Positions 26,484-34,368 of a stretch of DNA of 64,000 nucleotides are shown here, piece by piece. The notes beneath the pieces were generated by a model. That model saw only the letters and a list, made by a program, of their open reading frames with translations, was not told the DNA's origin and made no database searches. The position numbers and the translations under genes are program-made. The stretch's first letter is position 1. Every line of letters starts with the position of its first letter. Source of the stretch: Paraburkholderia sacchari (GTDB lineage Bacteria; Pseudomonadota; Gammaproteobacteria; Burkholderiales; Burkholderiaceae); assembly GCF_000785435.2 (NCBI RefSeq), contig NZ_JTDB02000011.1, positions 1 to 64,000 on the forward strand. The letters run 5' to 3'.

Positions 26484-27782
26484 TCACGCTGCCTCGCTTT
26501 CCTGTCCGGTTGTGCGTTCGCTCTGCTTCTCGCGACCGAGCCACGCGCCGGCGGCGCACAGCATCGCTTCGATCCCTGCGCGCAACGTCATGTCGATAAC
26601 CGGCGCGAACAACGGCGAGTGATTGCTCGGAATCTCGTTGATCTTCTTCGCCGCTTTGGCTTTCGCGTAGATCTCGGGATCGGTGCCGCCGACGAACCAG
26701 AAGGCGTACGGCACACCCCATTCGCGGCCAAACACGCTGAAGTCCTCGCTGGCTGCCGCAGGCTGCGTTTCATAGGCGCGCTCGCCAAAGTGCGCTTCGA
26801 ATGCCGTGCGCAGGCGCGCGGTCGTGGCGTCGTCGTTCACGGTGAGCGGGAGGCTCGAGATCGTGGTGAATTCGGGCTCGCGCGGTGCGTTCGACGCCGC
26901 GCATTCCGCACAGCAAATGCGCCGGATCGCGCCGAGCATGTACTCGCGCACGTCCTCGTCGTACGTGCGCACATTGAGCTTGAGCGTGGCATCGTCGGGA
27001 ATGATGTTTTCCTTCGTGCCCGCCTGCAATGAACCGACCGTGAGCACAGCGCGATCGCTCGGCGCAATCTCGCGCGAAACAATGGTCTGCAGGCGCAACG
27101 TGGTGGACGCCGCCATGATCACGGGATCGATCGACGTCTGCGGCTGCGAACCATGCGAGCCGCGGCCGAAGAGTTTCACCTTGATGCTGTCGCCGGCCGA
27201 GAGGATCGTGCCGCTGCGATACCCGACCGTGCCTGCGGAGCCCACCATCACGTGCTGACCGAGGATGACGTCGGGCTTCGGAAAGCGCGCGATCATGCCG
27301 TCGTCGACCATGCTGCGCGCGCCGCGCCCCACTTCCTCGCCGGGCTGGAACACGGCCATGAGCGTGCCGCGCCAGGCGTCGCGATGCTCCGCCATCAGAC
27401 GCGCGGCGCCCAGCAGCCAGGTCACGTGCATGTCGTGGCCGCAAGCGTGCGCGACACCCACCTGCATGCCGTCCTCGTCCTTCACGGTGACCTTGCTCGC
27501 ATAGGGCAAACCCGTGGACTCGGTCACGGGTAGCGCGTCCATGTCGGCGCGCAGCATCACCACCGGCCCCGCGCCGTTGCGCAGCAGCGCCACCACGCCG
27601 GTCACGCCAACTTCGCGCGCGACTTCGAAGCCGAGCTTCTCCACATAATCGGCCACGATTTGCGCAGTGCGGAATTCCTGCATCGAGAGTTCGGGGTGCG
27701 CGTGCAGATCCTTGTAGATCGATTCAAGTTCGGGCAAAAGCGCGTCGATGGCGGGTGAGAACGATGAAGCCAGATTGGGCAT
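26484..27782 (-). CDS. M20-family metal-dependent amidohydrolase (hippurate/IAA-amino acid hydrolase type)
   Basis: This 432-residue peptidase-like hydrolase would cleave an N-acyl amino acid. Metal ligands and family motifs are present: LHAHPELSMQE, MLRADMDALPVTE, HACGHDMHVTWLLGAA, FQPGEEVGRGARSM, and SEDFSVFG. The dimerisation lid domain lies at about 190-305. The exact substrate cannot be read from the sequence; hippurate or indole-acetyl amino acids are the usual ones. It begins 24 bases after the marR stop, so it is likely the target of that regulator. Confidence 0.88.
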   Translation of the reverse strand: MPNLASSFSPAIDALLPELESIYKDLHAHPELSMQEFRTAQIVADYVEKLGFEVAREVGVTGVVALLRNGAGPVVMLRADMDALPVTESTGLPYASKVTVKDEDGMQVGVAHACGHDMHVTWLLGAARLMAEHRDAWRGTLMAVFQPGEEVGRGARSMVDDGMIARFPKPDVILGQHVMVGSAGTVGYRSGTILSAGDSIKVKLFGRGSHGSQPQTSIDPVIMAASTTLRLQTIVSREIAPSDRAVLTVGSLQAGTKENIIPDDATLKLNVRTYDEDVREYMLGAIRRICCAECAASNAPREPEFTTISSLPLTVNDDATTARLRTAFEAHFGERAYETQPAAASEDFSVFGREWGVPYAFWFVGGTDPEIYAKAKAAKKINEIPSNHSPLFAPVIDMTLRAGIEAMLCAAGAWLGREKQSERTTGQESEAA

Positions 27783-27806
27783 GAGTCACTCCTTGTTGGC
27801 AGCTTG

Positions 27807-28259
27807 TCAGGTTGCGCCGGTGGCGCTCCCCAGCAAACTACCCGAAAGTTTTTCCAGCAGGCGGTCAAGCGTCTTGCGCTCGCCAAGCGCGAGGGCGGCC
27901 GAGAGTTCGGCTTCGAGCGCGGCGCCAGCCTTCGCCGATGCCCGCGCCACCTTCACGCCTTCGGGCGTGCCGCTCAGTGCGACGCTGCGACGGTCCTGAG
28001 CATGCGTGTCGCGAACGATCAGGCCGCGCGCTTGCAGTTCAGCCAACGTTTTGGAGAGCAGGGTTTTTTCGATCAGGGCGCGCTGCGAGACGGCTTTGGG
28101 CGTGATGCCAGCCTCGGCGCAAACGAGCCGCAGCACGCGCAGCGCGCGCACGTCGAGGCCCCAGCGCTCGCGGTAGACGGCGTTGGCGCGCTCGCTCAGG
28201 AGCGCGCTCGCGAGATCGAGCCTGAAGGTGAGAAAACCGGAATAGAGTCCTGTGGACAA
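27807..28259 (-). CDS. MarR-family transcriptional regulator
   Basis: The product has 150 residues with a winged helix in the middle: LRVLRLVCAEAG, then KAVSQRALIEKTLLSKTLAELQARGLIVRD, with the wing HAQDRRSVALSGTPEG (HAQDRR is the DxR wing motif). It appears to start at TTG 28259, because no in-frame ATG lies nearby. A perfect palindrome 57 bases upstream overlaps a promoter, so autorepression with ligand release is expected. It heads the operon with the M20 hydrolase and the TRIC-type gene. Confidence 0.85.
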   Translation of the reverse strand: MSTGLYSGFLTFRLDLASALLSERANAVYRERWGLDVRALRVLRLVCAEAGITPKAVSQRALIEKTLLSKTLAELQARGLIVRDTHAQDRRSVALSGTPEGVKVARASAKAGAALEAELSAALALGERKTLDRLLEKLSGSLLGSATGAT

Positions 28260-28303
28260 GCGCGTACTCCCATGGCGTCACCGGCAAGACGGCGACGCAT
28301 GGG

Positions 28304-28334
28304 AGTATAGTTATTTAGTTGAAAATTTCAACTA
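28304..28334 (-). promoter_or_regulatory. marR operon promoter with a perfect MarR operator
   Basis: TAGTTGAAAATTTCAACTA at 28316-28334 is a perfect 9+1+9 palindrome. Read on the minus strand it contains a -35 TTGAAA (28331-28326), and TATACT (28309-28304) lies 16 bases on as the -10. Binding would cover the -35 box. Confidence 0.75.
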
Positions 28335-28367
28335 GTGTCGTGTAAATGACGCTCGGACACTCGTGGG

Positions 28368-29144
28368 TCAGCCGTTGTCTCCGCCCGCGACCGGCAACAC
28401 GGCTCCTGTGATATAGCTGGCCTCGTCCGATGCCAGAAAGAGAATCGGCGCGATCTGCTCGTCGAGCGTGCCGTAGCGCTTGAAGAACGTCGATTCGGTC
28501 ACCTGCTGCACCGCTTCGTTCATCCACATCTGTTCCTGCTCGGTGTCGCCGGCCGCATTGCGCGGAACCCGGCGCGGCGGCGCACTGGTGCCGCCCGGCG
28601 CGCTCGCGACCACTCGGATATTGTGCCAGGCATATTCCATCGCGAGCGATTGCGTGAGCGCATTGACACCGCCCTTCGCAGCCGAGTACGGCACGCGACG
28701 AATACCGCGCGTCGCGTTCGACGAAACGTTGACGATGGTGCCGCCGCCACGTGCAAGCATATGCGGCAGCACCGCGTGACACGTATACAGCGTGGGCATC
28801 AGCGAGCGGCGAATTTCCGCGTCGATCTGTGCCGGTTCGAATTCGGCGAACGGACGCATGCGAATCGCACCGCCCACGCAATTGATAAGAATGTCGATGC
28901 GACCGAATTTCTGGGCGGCAAACTCCATCGCCGCTTGCGCACCCGCGTACGTCTCCAGATCGGCGACGAATCCTGCAGTCTCGGCGCCCTTGGCTTCCGC
29001 TGCGACTTCCGAAACAAAATCGGCCCGATCGACAAAAATTACCTTGCCACCCTCGGCAGCCGCACGCAGCGCCACGCCCCGCCCGATGCCCTGCGCGGCG
29101 CCGGTGACGACGATGACCTTATCTGTGAATCGTTGCATGTTCAT
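28368..29144 (-). CDS. benD: 1,6-dihydroxycyclohexa-2,4-diene-1-carboxylate dehydrogenase (BenD)
   Basis: This cytosolic short-chain dehydrogenase oxidises and decarboxylates benzoate cis-diol to catechol with NAD+. It has 258 residues, with the cofactor motif TGAAQGIGRG near residues 13-22, NCVGGA, the catalytic Ser in NVSSNATRG and YxxxK in PYSAAKGG. The start ATG 29144 shares an ATGA with the benC stop, so the two are translationally coupled. It is the last gene of the catA-benABCD run. Confidence 0.92.
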   Translation of the reverse strand: MNMQRFTDKVIVVTGAAQGIGRGVALRAAAEGGKVIFVDRADFVSEVAAEAKGAETAGFVADLETYAGAQAAMEFAAQKFGRIDILINCVGGAIRMRPFAEFEPAQIDAEIRRSLMPTLYTCHAVLPHMLARGGGTIVNVSSNATRGIRRVPYSAAKGGVNALTQSLAMEYAWHNIRVVASAPGGTSAPPRRVPRNAAGDTEQEQMWMNEAVQQVTESTFFKRYGTLDEQIAPILFLASDEASYITGAVLPVAGGDNG

Positions 29145-30163
29145 GCCGCCTTCGCCGATGCGTTGGGTGTGAACTTCTCGTAGTGGAAGCTGTTTGGCTT
29201 CACGCCCTCGTCGTCGAAATACTTGCGCACGGCGTCGACCATCGGCGGCGGCCCGCACAGGTACACGTCCACATCGCCGTCGTTCAGCGCATCGGCCGGA
29301 ATGTGCTGTGTGACCCAGCCCTTGCGCGGATGATTCGACTCCGCTTCGGCCACGACCGTCGCATAGCTGAAATTCGGCAGCTTCGCCACATACGCCTCGA
29401 TCTCTTCCACCTGCACCAGATCGAGATCGCGCGTGACGCCGTAAATCAGATGCACCTTCTGTTGCGGGTTCGTGCGCGCCAGCACTTCGAGCATCGAGAG
29501 GAACGGCGCGAGGCCCGTGCCGCCGGCAAGGAACAGCAACGGACGCTGCAAGTCACGCAGATAAAAACTGCCGAGTGGCCCATGCAACTCCAGCTTTTCG
29601 CCAGGCTGTGCCGATTCCAGCCACGTGCTCATCACGCCGCCGGGAATCTTCTTGATGAGGAAGCTGATTTTCGCTTCGCCCGGCGCCGATGAAAACGAAT
29701 ACGAGCGATGCTGCCCGCTGCCGGGAACGTCGATGTTCACGTATTGTCCTGGCAGGAACACCGGAGCATTCGCGTCCACATTCATTTCGAGCACGACGGC
29801 TGCATCGTTGTGCTGCTCGACCTTCGATACCGTTGCAGCGAATTTGGCGTGCCCCGTCTTGCACGCGGACGACGAAGTGGGAACCGCAATCACGCAATCG
29901 CTTTGCGGCACCATCTGGCAGGTCAGCACGAGACCGCCGTTCTTTTCGTCCTCGGTCAGCGCGTCTTCGATGTAATCGTCGCCGAGATCGTAGCTGCCGC
30001 TCTCCGCGCGGCACTTGCAGGTACCGCAAACGCCATCGGAACAATCCATCGGGAGATTGATCTTCGCGCGAAAGGCAGCGTCGAGCACCTTCTCACCCGC
30101 CTTGCAGTCGATGAAACGGGTAACGCCGTCCTCGAAATTCAGTGCAACCTTGAAACTGGACAT
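29141..30163 (-). CDS. benC: Benzoate 1,2-dioxygenase electron transfer component (BenC)
   Basis: The reductase passes electrons from NADH through FAD and a [2Fe-2S] centre to the BenAB oxygenase. It has 340 residues. The plant-type ferredoxin domain comes first, with Cys41, Cys46, Cys49 and Cys82 (CSDGVCGTC...LTCQ). The FAD domain has the RSYSFSS motif, and the NAD domain has GGTGLAPFLSMLE and a C-terminal LCGPPPMVDAV. The start is ATG 30163 behind GGAGGAGG; an in-frame start five codons earlier is not needed. It is 54 bases downstream of benB. Confidence 0.94.
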   Translation of the reverse strand: MSSFKVALNFEDGVTRFIDCKAGEKVLDAAFRAKINLPMDCSDGVCGTCKCRAESGSYDLGDDYIEDALTEDEKNGGLVLTCQMVPQSDCVIAVPTSSSACKTGHAKFAATVSKVEQHNDAAVVLEMNVDANAPVFLPGQYVNIDVPGSGQHRSYSFSSAPGEAKISFLIKKIPGGVMSTWLESAQPGEKLELHGPLGSFYLRDLQRPLLFLAGGTGLAPFLSMLEVLARTNPQQKVHLIYGVTRDLDLVQVEEIEAYVAKLPNFSYATVVAEAESNHPRKGWVTQHIPADALNDGDVDVYLCGPPPMVDAVRKYFDDEGVKPNSFHYEKFTPNASAKAA

Positions 30164-30217
30164 GGGAACCTCCTCCACTGCCTCTGATACCTGTCTCTGA
30201 TGACCCGGAATCCGACA

Positions 30218-30706
30218 TCAAACGTGGTAGATGTCGAGAACCTGCCGGATATAGTCGTTTTTCAACACGATCTTCTTGTATGCGATCAGCAAGTCGTCGC
30301 CAGCTTTTCGCAAGGTCACGAACATCGTGCCGAAATATTGGTCATTCACCTTGTAGCGGTGGCTCAGCGTGTGAAAGTTGTAGCGCACGTCCACTTCGTT
30401 TTCGCGTTCGGCCAGCACTTCAACGTTCGTGACGTTGTGAGTCGTGCGCGGTTCGGGCGTCGAAGCGCCGCTGCGCTCGGTCTTGATACGAAACACGCGA
30501 TCCTCGAGTCCGCCCTTATCGGGGTAATACATCAGCGAGATCTGGCTTTCGTGGTCGTCGGTCAACTGGTCGTCGTCGTCCCATGCGGGCATCCAGTACG
30601 TGACGTCGTCCGCATAGCAGGCGAGCCATTCGTCCCACTGGCGGTCGTCCAGGAGCCGCGCTTCACGGTAGAGCGCGGCGCAAATTTTCCGGTAATCGAA
30701 GCTCAT
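30218..30706 (-). CDS. benB: Benzoate 1,2-dioxygenase small subunit (BenB)
   Basis: The 162-residue beta subunit of the ring-hydroxylating oxygenase adopts the NTF2-like fold. Family stretches are YREARLLDDRQWDEWLACYADDVTYWMPAW, read here in parts (DDRQWDEWLACYADDV, YWMPAWDDDD), and NVEVLAEREN. Its start shares an ATGA with the benA stop at 30703-30706. It is structural rather than catalytic and pairs with BenA. Confidence 0.93.
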   Translation of the reverse strand: MSFDYRKICAALYREARLLDDRQWDEWLACYADDVTYWMPAWDDDDQLTDDHESQISLMYYPDKGGLEDRVFRIKTERSGASTPEPRTTHNVTNVEVLAERENEVDVRYNFHTLSHRYKVNDQYFGTMFVTLRKAGDDLLIAYKKIVLKNDYIRQVLDIYHV

Positions 30707-32061
30707 GCCTGCGCCCCTTGCTGTTCCTTTTTCAGCGCGTCACGCATCACGCGCACCCAGTATTCGTGCTGACACACGAACAAGCCCTCGTCTTCGCTGC
30801 GCTCGCCCGAAATGAGCGGCTTCAGTCCCATCTTGCTGGCGTTCTCGTCCGGGCCTTCGACCCACAGCGGCGCACCGCGCGAGAGGTCGTTCCACATCGC
30901 CGTAATGCCCGCGTAACCGTTCTGGCACGCGCGGAACTCTTCCAGATCGTCGGCGGTCCCCATGCCGGAGACGTTGAAGAAGTCTTCGTACTGGCGAATG
31001 CGCGTCGCGCGGTCGGCGGCGCTCTCGCCCTTCGGCGCGAAGCAGAAAATGGAGACTTCGGTTTTATCCACACTGATCGGACGCACGACACGAATTTGCG
31101 TGCTGAACTGATCCATCAGGAACACATTCGGATACAGGCAGAGATTGCGCGTCTGATTGACGATGAAGTCCGCCTTCACCTCGCCCACGCGTGCCTTGAT
31201 TTCGTCTCGCTGCCGATAAACCGGCCGCACTTCGGGGTTCATCGTTTGCGTCCACAACAGGATGTGCCCGTAGTCGAAGCCATAGACGCCGGCCACGGAT
31301 TTGCTCCAGCTATTCGCATCCACGGCCTGGGTGCCGTCTTCCTTGCGGCGTCCCATCGTGGCCGCGTAGTTCCAATGAACGGTGCTGACGTGATAACCGT
31401 CGCAGCCGTTCTCCATCTGCATCTTCCAGTTGCCCTCGTAGATGTACGAGGAATTGCCGCGCAGCACTTCGAGACCTTCCGGCGCCTGGTCGACAATCTG
31501 GTCGATGATCACGCGGGCTTCACCAAGGTAGTCTTCGAGCGGCACGGCATCTGCATTGAGACTGCCGAACAGGAAGCCACGGTAGTTCTGGAAGCGCGCA
31601 ACCTTCTTCAGATCGTGCGAGCCGTGCGTATTGAATTGCACGGGATATTCGGTGGTCTTTTCGTCCTTGACCTTCAACAGCTTGCCGGTATTGGAAAAAG
31701 TCCAGCCGTGGAACGGGCAAGTGAAGCTGCCCTTGTTGCCATGCTTGCGCCGGCACAGCATCGCACCCTTGTGCGCGCAGGCATTGATGACAGCATTGAG
31801 CTCGCCGGTCTTGTCGCGCGTGATGACCACGGGCTGGCGGCCAATCCACGTGGTGTAGTAATCGTTGTTGTTCGGAATCTGGCTTTCGTGCGCGAGGTAC
31901 ACCCAATTGCTCTCGAAGATGTGTTTCATCTCCAACTCGAACAAATCGGCGTTGGTGAAAATATCTCGGCGGCAACGGAATATACCGGCCTCTTTGTCGT
32001 CCTGCACCGCGGTAGCGAGCAGATGATCCAGTTCGTTGGCTTTGTCGATAATGGCGGACAT
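30703..32061 (-). CDS. benA: Benzoate 1,2-dioxygenase large subunit (BenA)
   Basis: The catalytic alpha subunit (452 residues) dihydroxylates benzoate to the cis-diol. The Rieske centre ligands are Cys95, His97, Cys115 and His118 (CAHKG and CPFHGW). The mononuclear iron site begins in NGCDGYHVSTVHWNY. The start ATG 32061 has GAGAGGAA; an in-frame opening 16 codons earlier is rejected. It lies 126 bases downstream of catA with no LysR-type operator between, so it is probably read from the catA promoter. Confidence 0.94.
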   Translation of the reverse strand: MSAIIDKANELDHLLATAVQDDKEAGIFRCRRDIFTNADLFELEMKHIFESNWVYLAHESQIPNNNDYYTTWIGRQPVVITRDKTGELNAVINACAHKGAMLCRRKHGNKGSFTCPFHGWTFSNTGKLLKVKDEKTTEYPVQFNTHGSHDLKKVARFQNYRGFLFGSLNADAVPLEDYLGEARVIIDQIVDQAPEGLEVLRGNSSYIYEGNWKMQMENGCDGYHVSTVHWNYAATMGRRKEDGTQAVDANSWSKSVAGVYGFDYGHILLWTQTMNPEVRPVYRQRDEIKARVGEVKADFIVNQTRNLCLYPNVFLMDQFSTQIRVVRPISVDKTEVSIFCFAPKGESAADRATRIRQYEDFFNVSGMGTADDLEEFRACQNGYAGITAMWNDLSRGAPLWVEGPDENASKMGLKPLISGERSEDEGLFVCQHEYWVRVMRDALKKEQQGAQA

Positions 32062-32187
32062 GGTTCCTCTCCGTGAACGCGAACTGGCCCCTGCACAGCA
32101 CTCGCGCATCGGTATCGAATGATTCTTGCGGGATTCCGCTATGGCGGCGGCGTTATCCGGCCGCCGTCACAGCGAGATGTTGGGGCA

Positions 32188-33123
32188 TTACGCTGTGGCT
32201 GAAACGCGCGGGCGATTGACGATCTGGTTGTCCTTGCCCTGCACCAGCGTGGTCAGTGCGAGGTTGAACTCGATGTCCTTATACGTATCGCTCTTCAGGC
32301 CCAATGCCGTACCGCCGGTTTTCTCGACGACGTGAGGAATCAGTTCCTCACGTGTGGCGTAGGCGAAGTCGTCCCAGATCAGCGGATCGCCTTCGATATT
32401 GAATTGCGTCGTGAGCTTGCGATGGTTCTCGCTGGTAACGAAGAAGTGCACGTGCGCGGGACGATTTCCGTGACGGGCAATTTCGTCGAGAAGTTGCTGA
32501 GTTGCGCCCTGCGGAGGACAGCCGTAGCCCACCGGCATCAGCGTGCGGAATTCGTATTTGCCGTCGGCGCCGGTCTTCACTGCGCCGCGCAGGTTGAAGT
32601 CGCTTTGTGCGCCGGTCGGGTCGAAGTGCGAATAAAAGCCCTTCGAATTGGCGTGCCAGCATTCCACAACGGCGCCCGCGACCGGCTTTCCATCCGGACC
32701 GGTAACCGTGCCGTGAATAATGAGCGGGCCTGCGTCCGCGTCGGGATTGATGTCGATTTTCGAAACGCCATCGCGCAATGTCGCGCCGGCGACATACAGC
32801 GGGCCTTCGATGGTGCGCGGCGTGCCGCCTTCGATGCCAGCAGCCTTGTCCGCTGCATCCATGCGGATGTCCAGGTACTTCTCGAGGCCGAGGCCCGCAG
32901 CGAGAAGCGCCGCTTCCCCATCCTTGCCGAGCTTGTTCAAATAGTGAATGCCGGCCCAGACCTCATCGGGCGAAATGTCGAGATCGTCGATGGCTTTGAA
33001 CAAATCGCCCAGCAGACGATTGAGAATCAGCTTGAAGCGGGGATTGCCGTTCGGGCCGCCAAGGTTGGTGGCTGCTTTCAGCAGGTCTTGCACTTCCTGG
33101 GTGTCGAATACCTTCGCGCTCAT
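32188..33123 (-). CDS. catA: Catechol 1,2-dioxygenase (CatA)
   Basis: The intradiol dioxygenase opens catechol to cis,cis-muconate with a non-haem Fe(III). It has 311 residues. An N-terminal helical lipid-binding/dimer domain covers about 1-100. The catalytic domain has PLYVAGATLRDG, VVECWHANSKGFYSHFD, the Tyr/His ligand region LMPVGYGCPP and NRPAHVHFFVTSENHRKLTTQ. The start ATG 33123 has GGAGAC. It is the promoter-proximal gene of the minus-strand run, facing catR. A scrap of a second catA lies at 48.2 kb. Confidence 0.95.
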   Translation of the reverse strand: MSAKVFDTQEVQDLLKAATNLGGPNGNPRFKLILNRLLGDLFKAIDDLDISPDEVWAGIHYLNKLGKDGEAALLAAGLGLEKYLDIRMDAADKAAGIEGGTPRTIEGPLYVAGATLRDGVSKIDINPDADAGPLIIHGTVTGPDGKPVAGAVVECWHANSKGFYSHFDPTGAQSDFNLRGAVKTGADGKYEFRTLMPVGYGCPPQGATQQLLDEIARHGNRPAHVHFFVTSENHRKLTTQFNIEGDPLIWDDFAYATREELIPHVVEKTGGTALGLKSDTYKDIEFNLALTTLVQGKDNQIVNRPRVSATA

Positions 33124-33245
33124 GGCTACTGTCTCCACTTCTTTATCTCAGGGAAAATATCTCGGGCATTGCTTGCCGCTTCAATCGTGCCGGAGTTTTT
33201 ATGCTCCGAAGGTATAATGAATGGCGTCGAATGCTGTGAGAGAAG

Positions 33246-33310
33246 CATAGTTGTAGGGCAGCAGGCGCGTCCAACACTGAATTAGTATCAGGATCATATC
33301 CGGCAGGTAT
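33246..33310 (-). promoter_or_regulatory. catA promoter with two LysR-type (CatR/BenM) sites
   Basis: On the minus strand, ATACCTGCCGGATAT (33310-33296) fits ATAC-N7-(A/G)TAT and ATACTAATTCAGTGT (33288-33274) fits ATAC-N7-GTGT. TTGGAC (33274-33269) and ACTATG (33251-33246) are 17 bases apart as -35 and -10. The site centres fall near -64 and -42 of the predicted start, the usual LysR activator layout. Site 1 overlaps the catR start codon. Confidence 0.75.
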
Positions 33311-34232
33311 GAACATGGAGCTGAGACACCTGCGCTACTTCGTGGCCGTGGCCGAAGAGCGCAATTTCACGCGGGCCGCCCAGCGGCTGCATATTGCACA
33401 GCCGCCGCTTTCGCGGCAGATCCAGCAGCTCGAGGAAATGCTGGGCGTGCAACTTTTCGAGCGCGACTCGCGCCCGCTCAAGCTCACCGACACCGGCCGC
33501 TTCTTTTATCAGCACGCGGTGCAATTGCTGGCGCAGTCGGCCGAGCTGGAATCCATGACGCGGCGCGTGGGCAAGATCGAGCGCAGTCTTTCGGTGGGTT
33601 TCGTCGGCTCGACGCTTTACGGCATGCTGCCGAAAATCATCCGCCGCTATCGTCAGGAGAATGCCGCAGTCGAATTGAGCCTCACCGAAATGTCGACGAC
33701 AGACCAGATTCAGGCGCTCAAGGAAGGCCGCATCGACGTGGGGTTCGGGCGCATTCGTCTGGAGGATCCGAGCATTCGCCGCGTGGTGCTGCGTGAGGAA
33801 CGCCTGATCGTCGCGCTGCCGCTCGGACATCCGCTCATCGGCGCCAAACCCACGCTTTCGCTGCGCGAGCTCGTCAACGAGACCGTCATCATTTACCCGA
33901 AGCACCCGCGTCCCAGTTACGCCGACCAGGTGCTCGCGGCCTTTCACGACCGTGCGCTCGAACCCCAGCACATTTACGAGGCGCGCGAACTGCAGATCGC
34001 ACTCGGGCTCGTGGCGGCCGGCGAAGGCATTTCGATCGTGCCGAGCAGCGTCTATGGCTTGAAGCGCGATGACGTGTCGTACAAGGATCTCGACGATGCC
34101 AAGCTTGTATCGCCCATCATCATGAGCACGCGCATGCTCGATGAATCCGAGGATGTGCGCCGCATGCTCGATCTCATCTACGTGCTCTACGCGGAAGAGA
34201 AAATGGAGCACCTCGCGCCGCCCGAGCGTTAA
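33309..34232 (+). CDS. catR: LysR-type activator of the cat/ben genes (CatR/BenM-like)
   Basis: The 307-residue regulator has the N-terminal LysR winged helix MELRHLRYFVAVAEERNFTRAAQRLHIAQPPLSRQIQQLE (seen as RHLRYFVAVAEERNFTRAA and PPLSRQIQQLEEMLG). Its C-terminal effector domain resembles CatM/BenM, which respond to cis,cis-muconate (and benzoate). It is divergent from catA and followed 136 bases later by catB. Both flanking promoters carry ATAC-N7-GTAT-type sites; the site at 33296-33310 overlaps its own ATG, predicting autorepression. An ATG two codons later (33315) is an alternative start. Confidence 0.9.
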   Translation: MNMELRHLRYFVAVAEERNFTRAAQRLHIAQPPLSRQIQQLEEMLGVQLFERDSRPLKLTDTGRFFYQHAVQLLAQSAELESMTRRVGKIERSLSVGFVGSTLYGMLPKIIRRYRQENAAVELSLTEMSTTDQIQALKEGRIDVGFGRIRLEDPSIRRVVLREERLIVALPLGHPLIGAKPTLSLRELVNETVIIYPKHPRPSYADQVLAAFHDRALEPQHIYEARELQIALGLVAAGEGISIVPSSVYGLKRDDVSYKDLDDAKLVSPIIMSTRMLDESEDVRRMLDLIYVLYAEEKMEHLAPPER

Positions 34233-34270
34233 ACCCTCGCGCCATTCAATGCGCATGCGCCACCGGCGCC

Positions 34271-34336
34271 ATACCTGGCAAGTATCGATTCAGACATTTT
34301 CGGTGTTGGACACACGGCCCGCGCGGCCTGCATACT
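34271..34336 (+). promoter_or_regulatory. catB promoter with two LysR-type (CatR/BenM) sites
   Basis: ATACCTGGCAAGTAT at 34271-34285 is an exact ATAC-N7-GTAT site. A weaker AGACATTTTCGGTGT follows at 34292-34306. TTGGAC (34306-34311) is the -35 and a TGCATACT stretch (34329-34336) holds the -10. Spacing and the shared GTGTTGGAC mirror the catA promoter. Confidence 0.75.
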
Positions 34337-34368
34337 CGGGTCAACTCACTTGATCCAATCTGCCAGGT

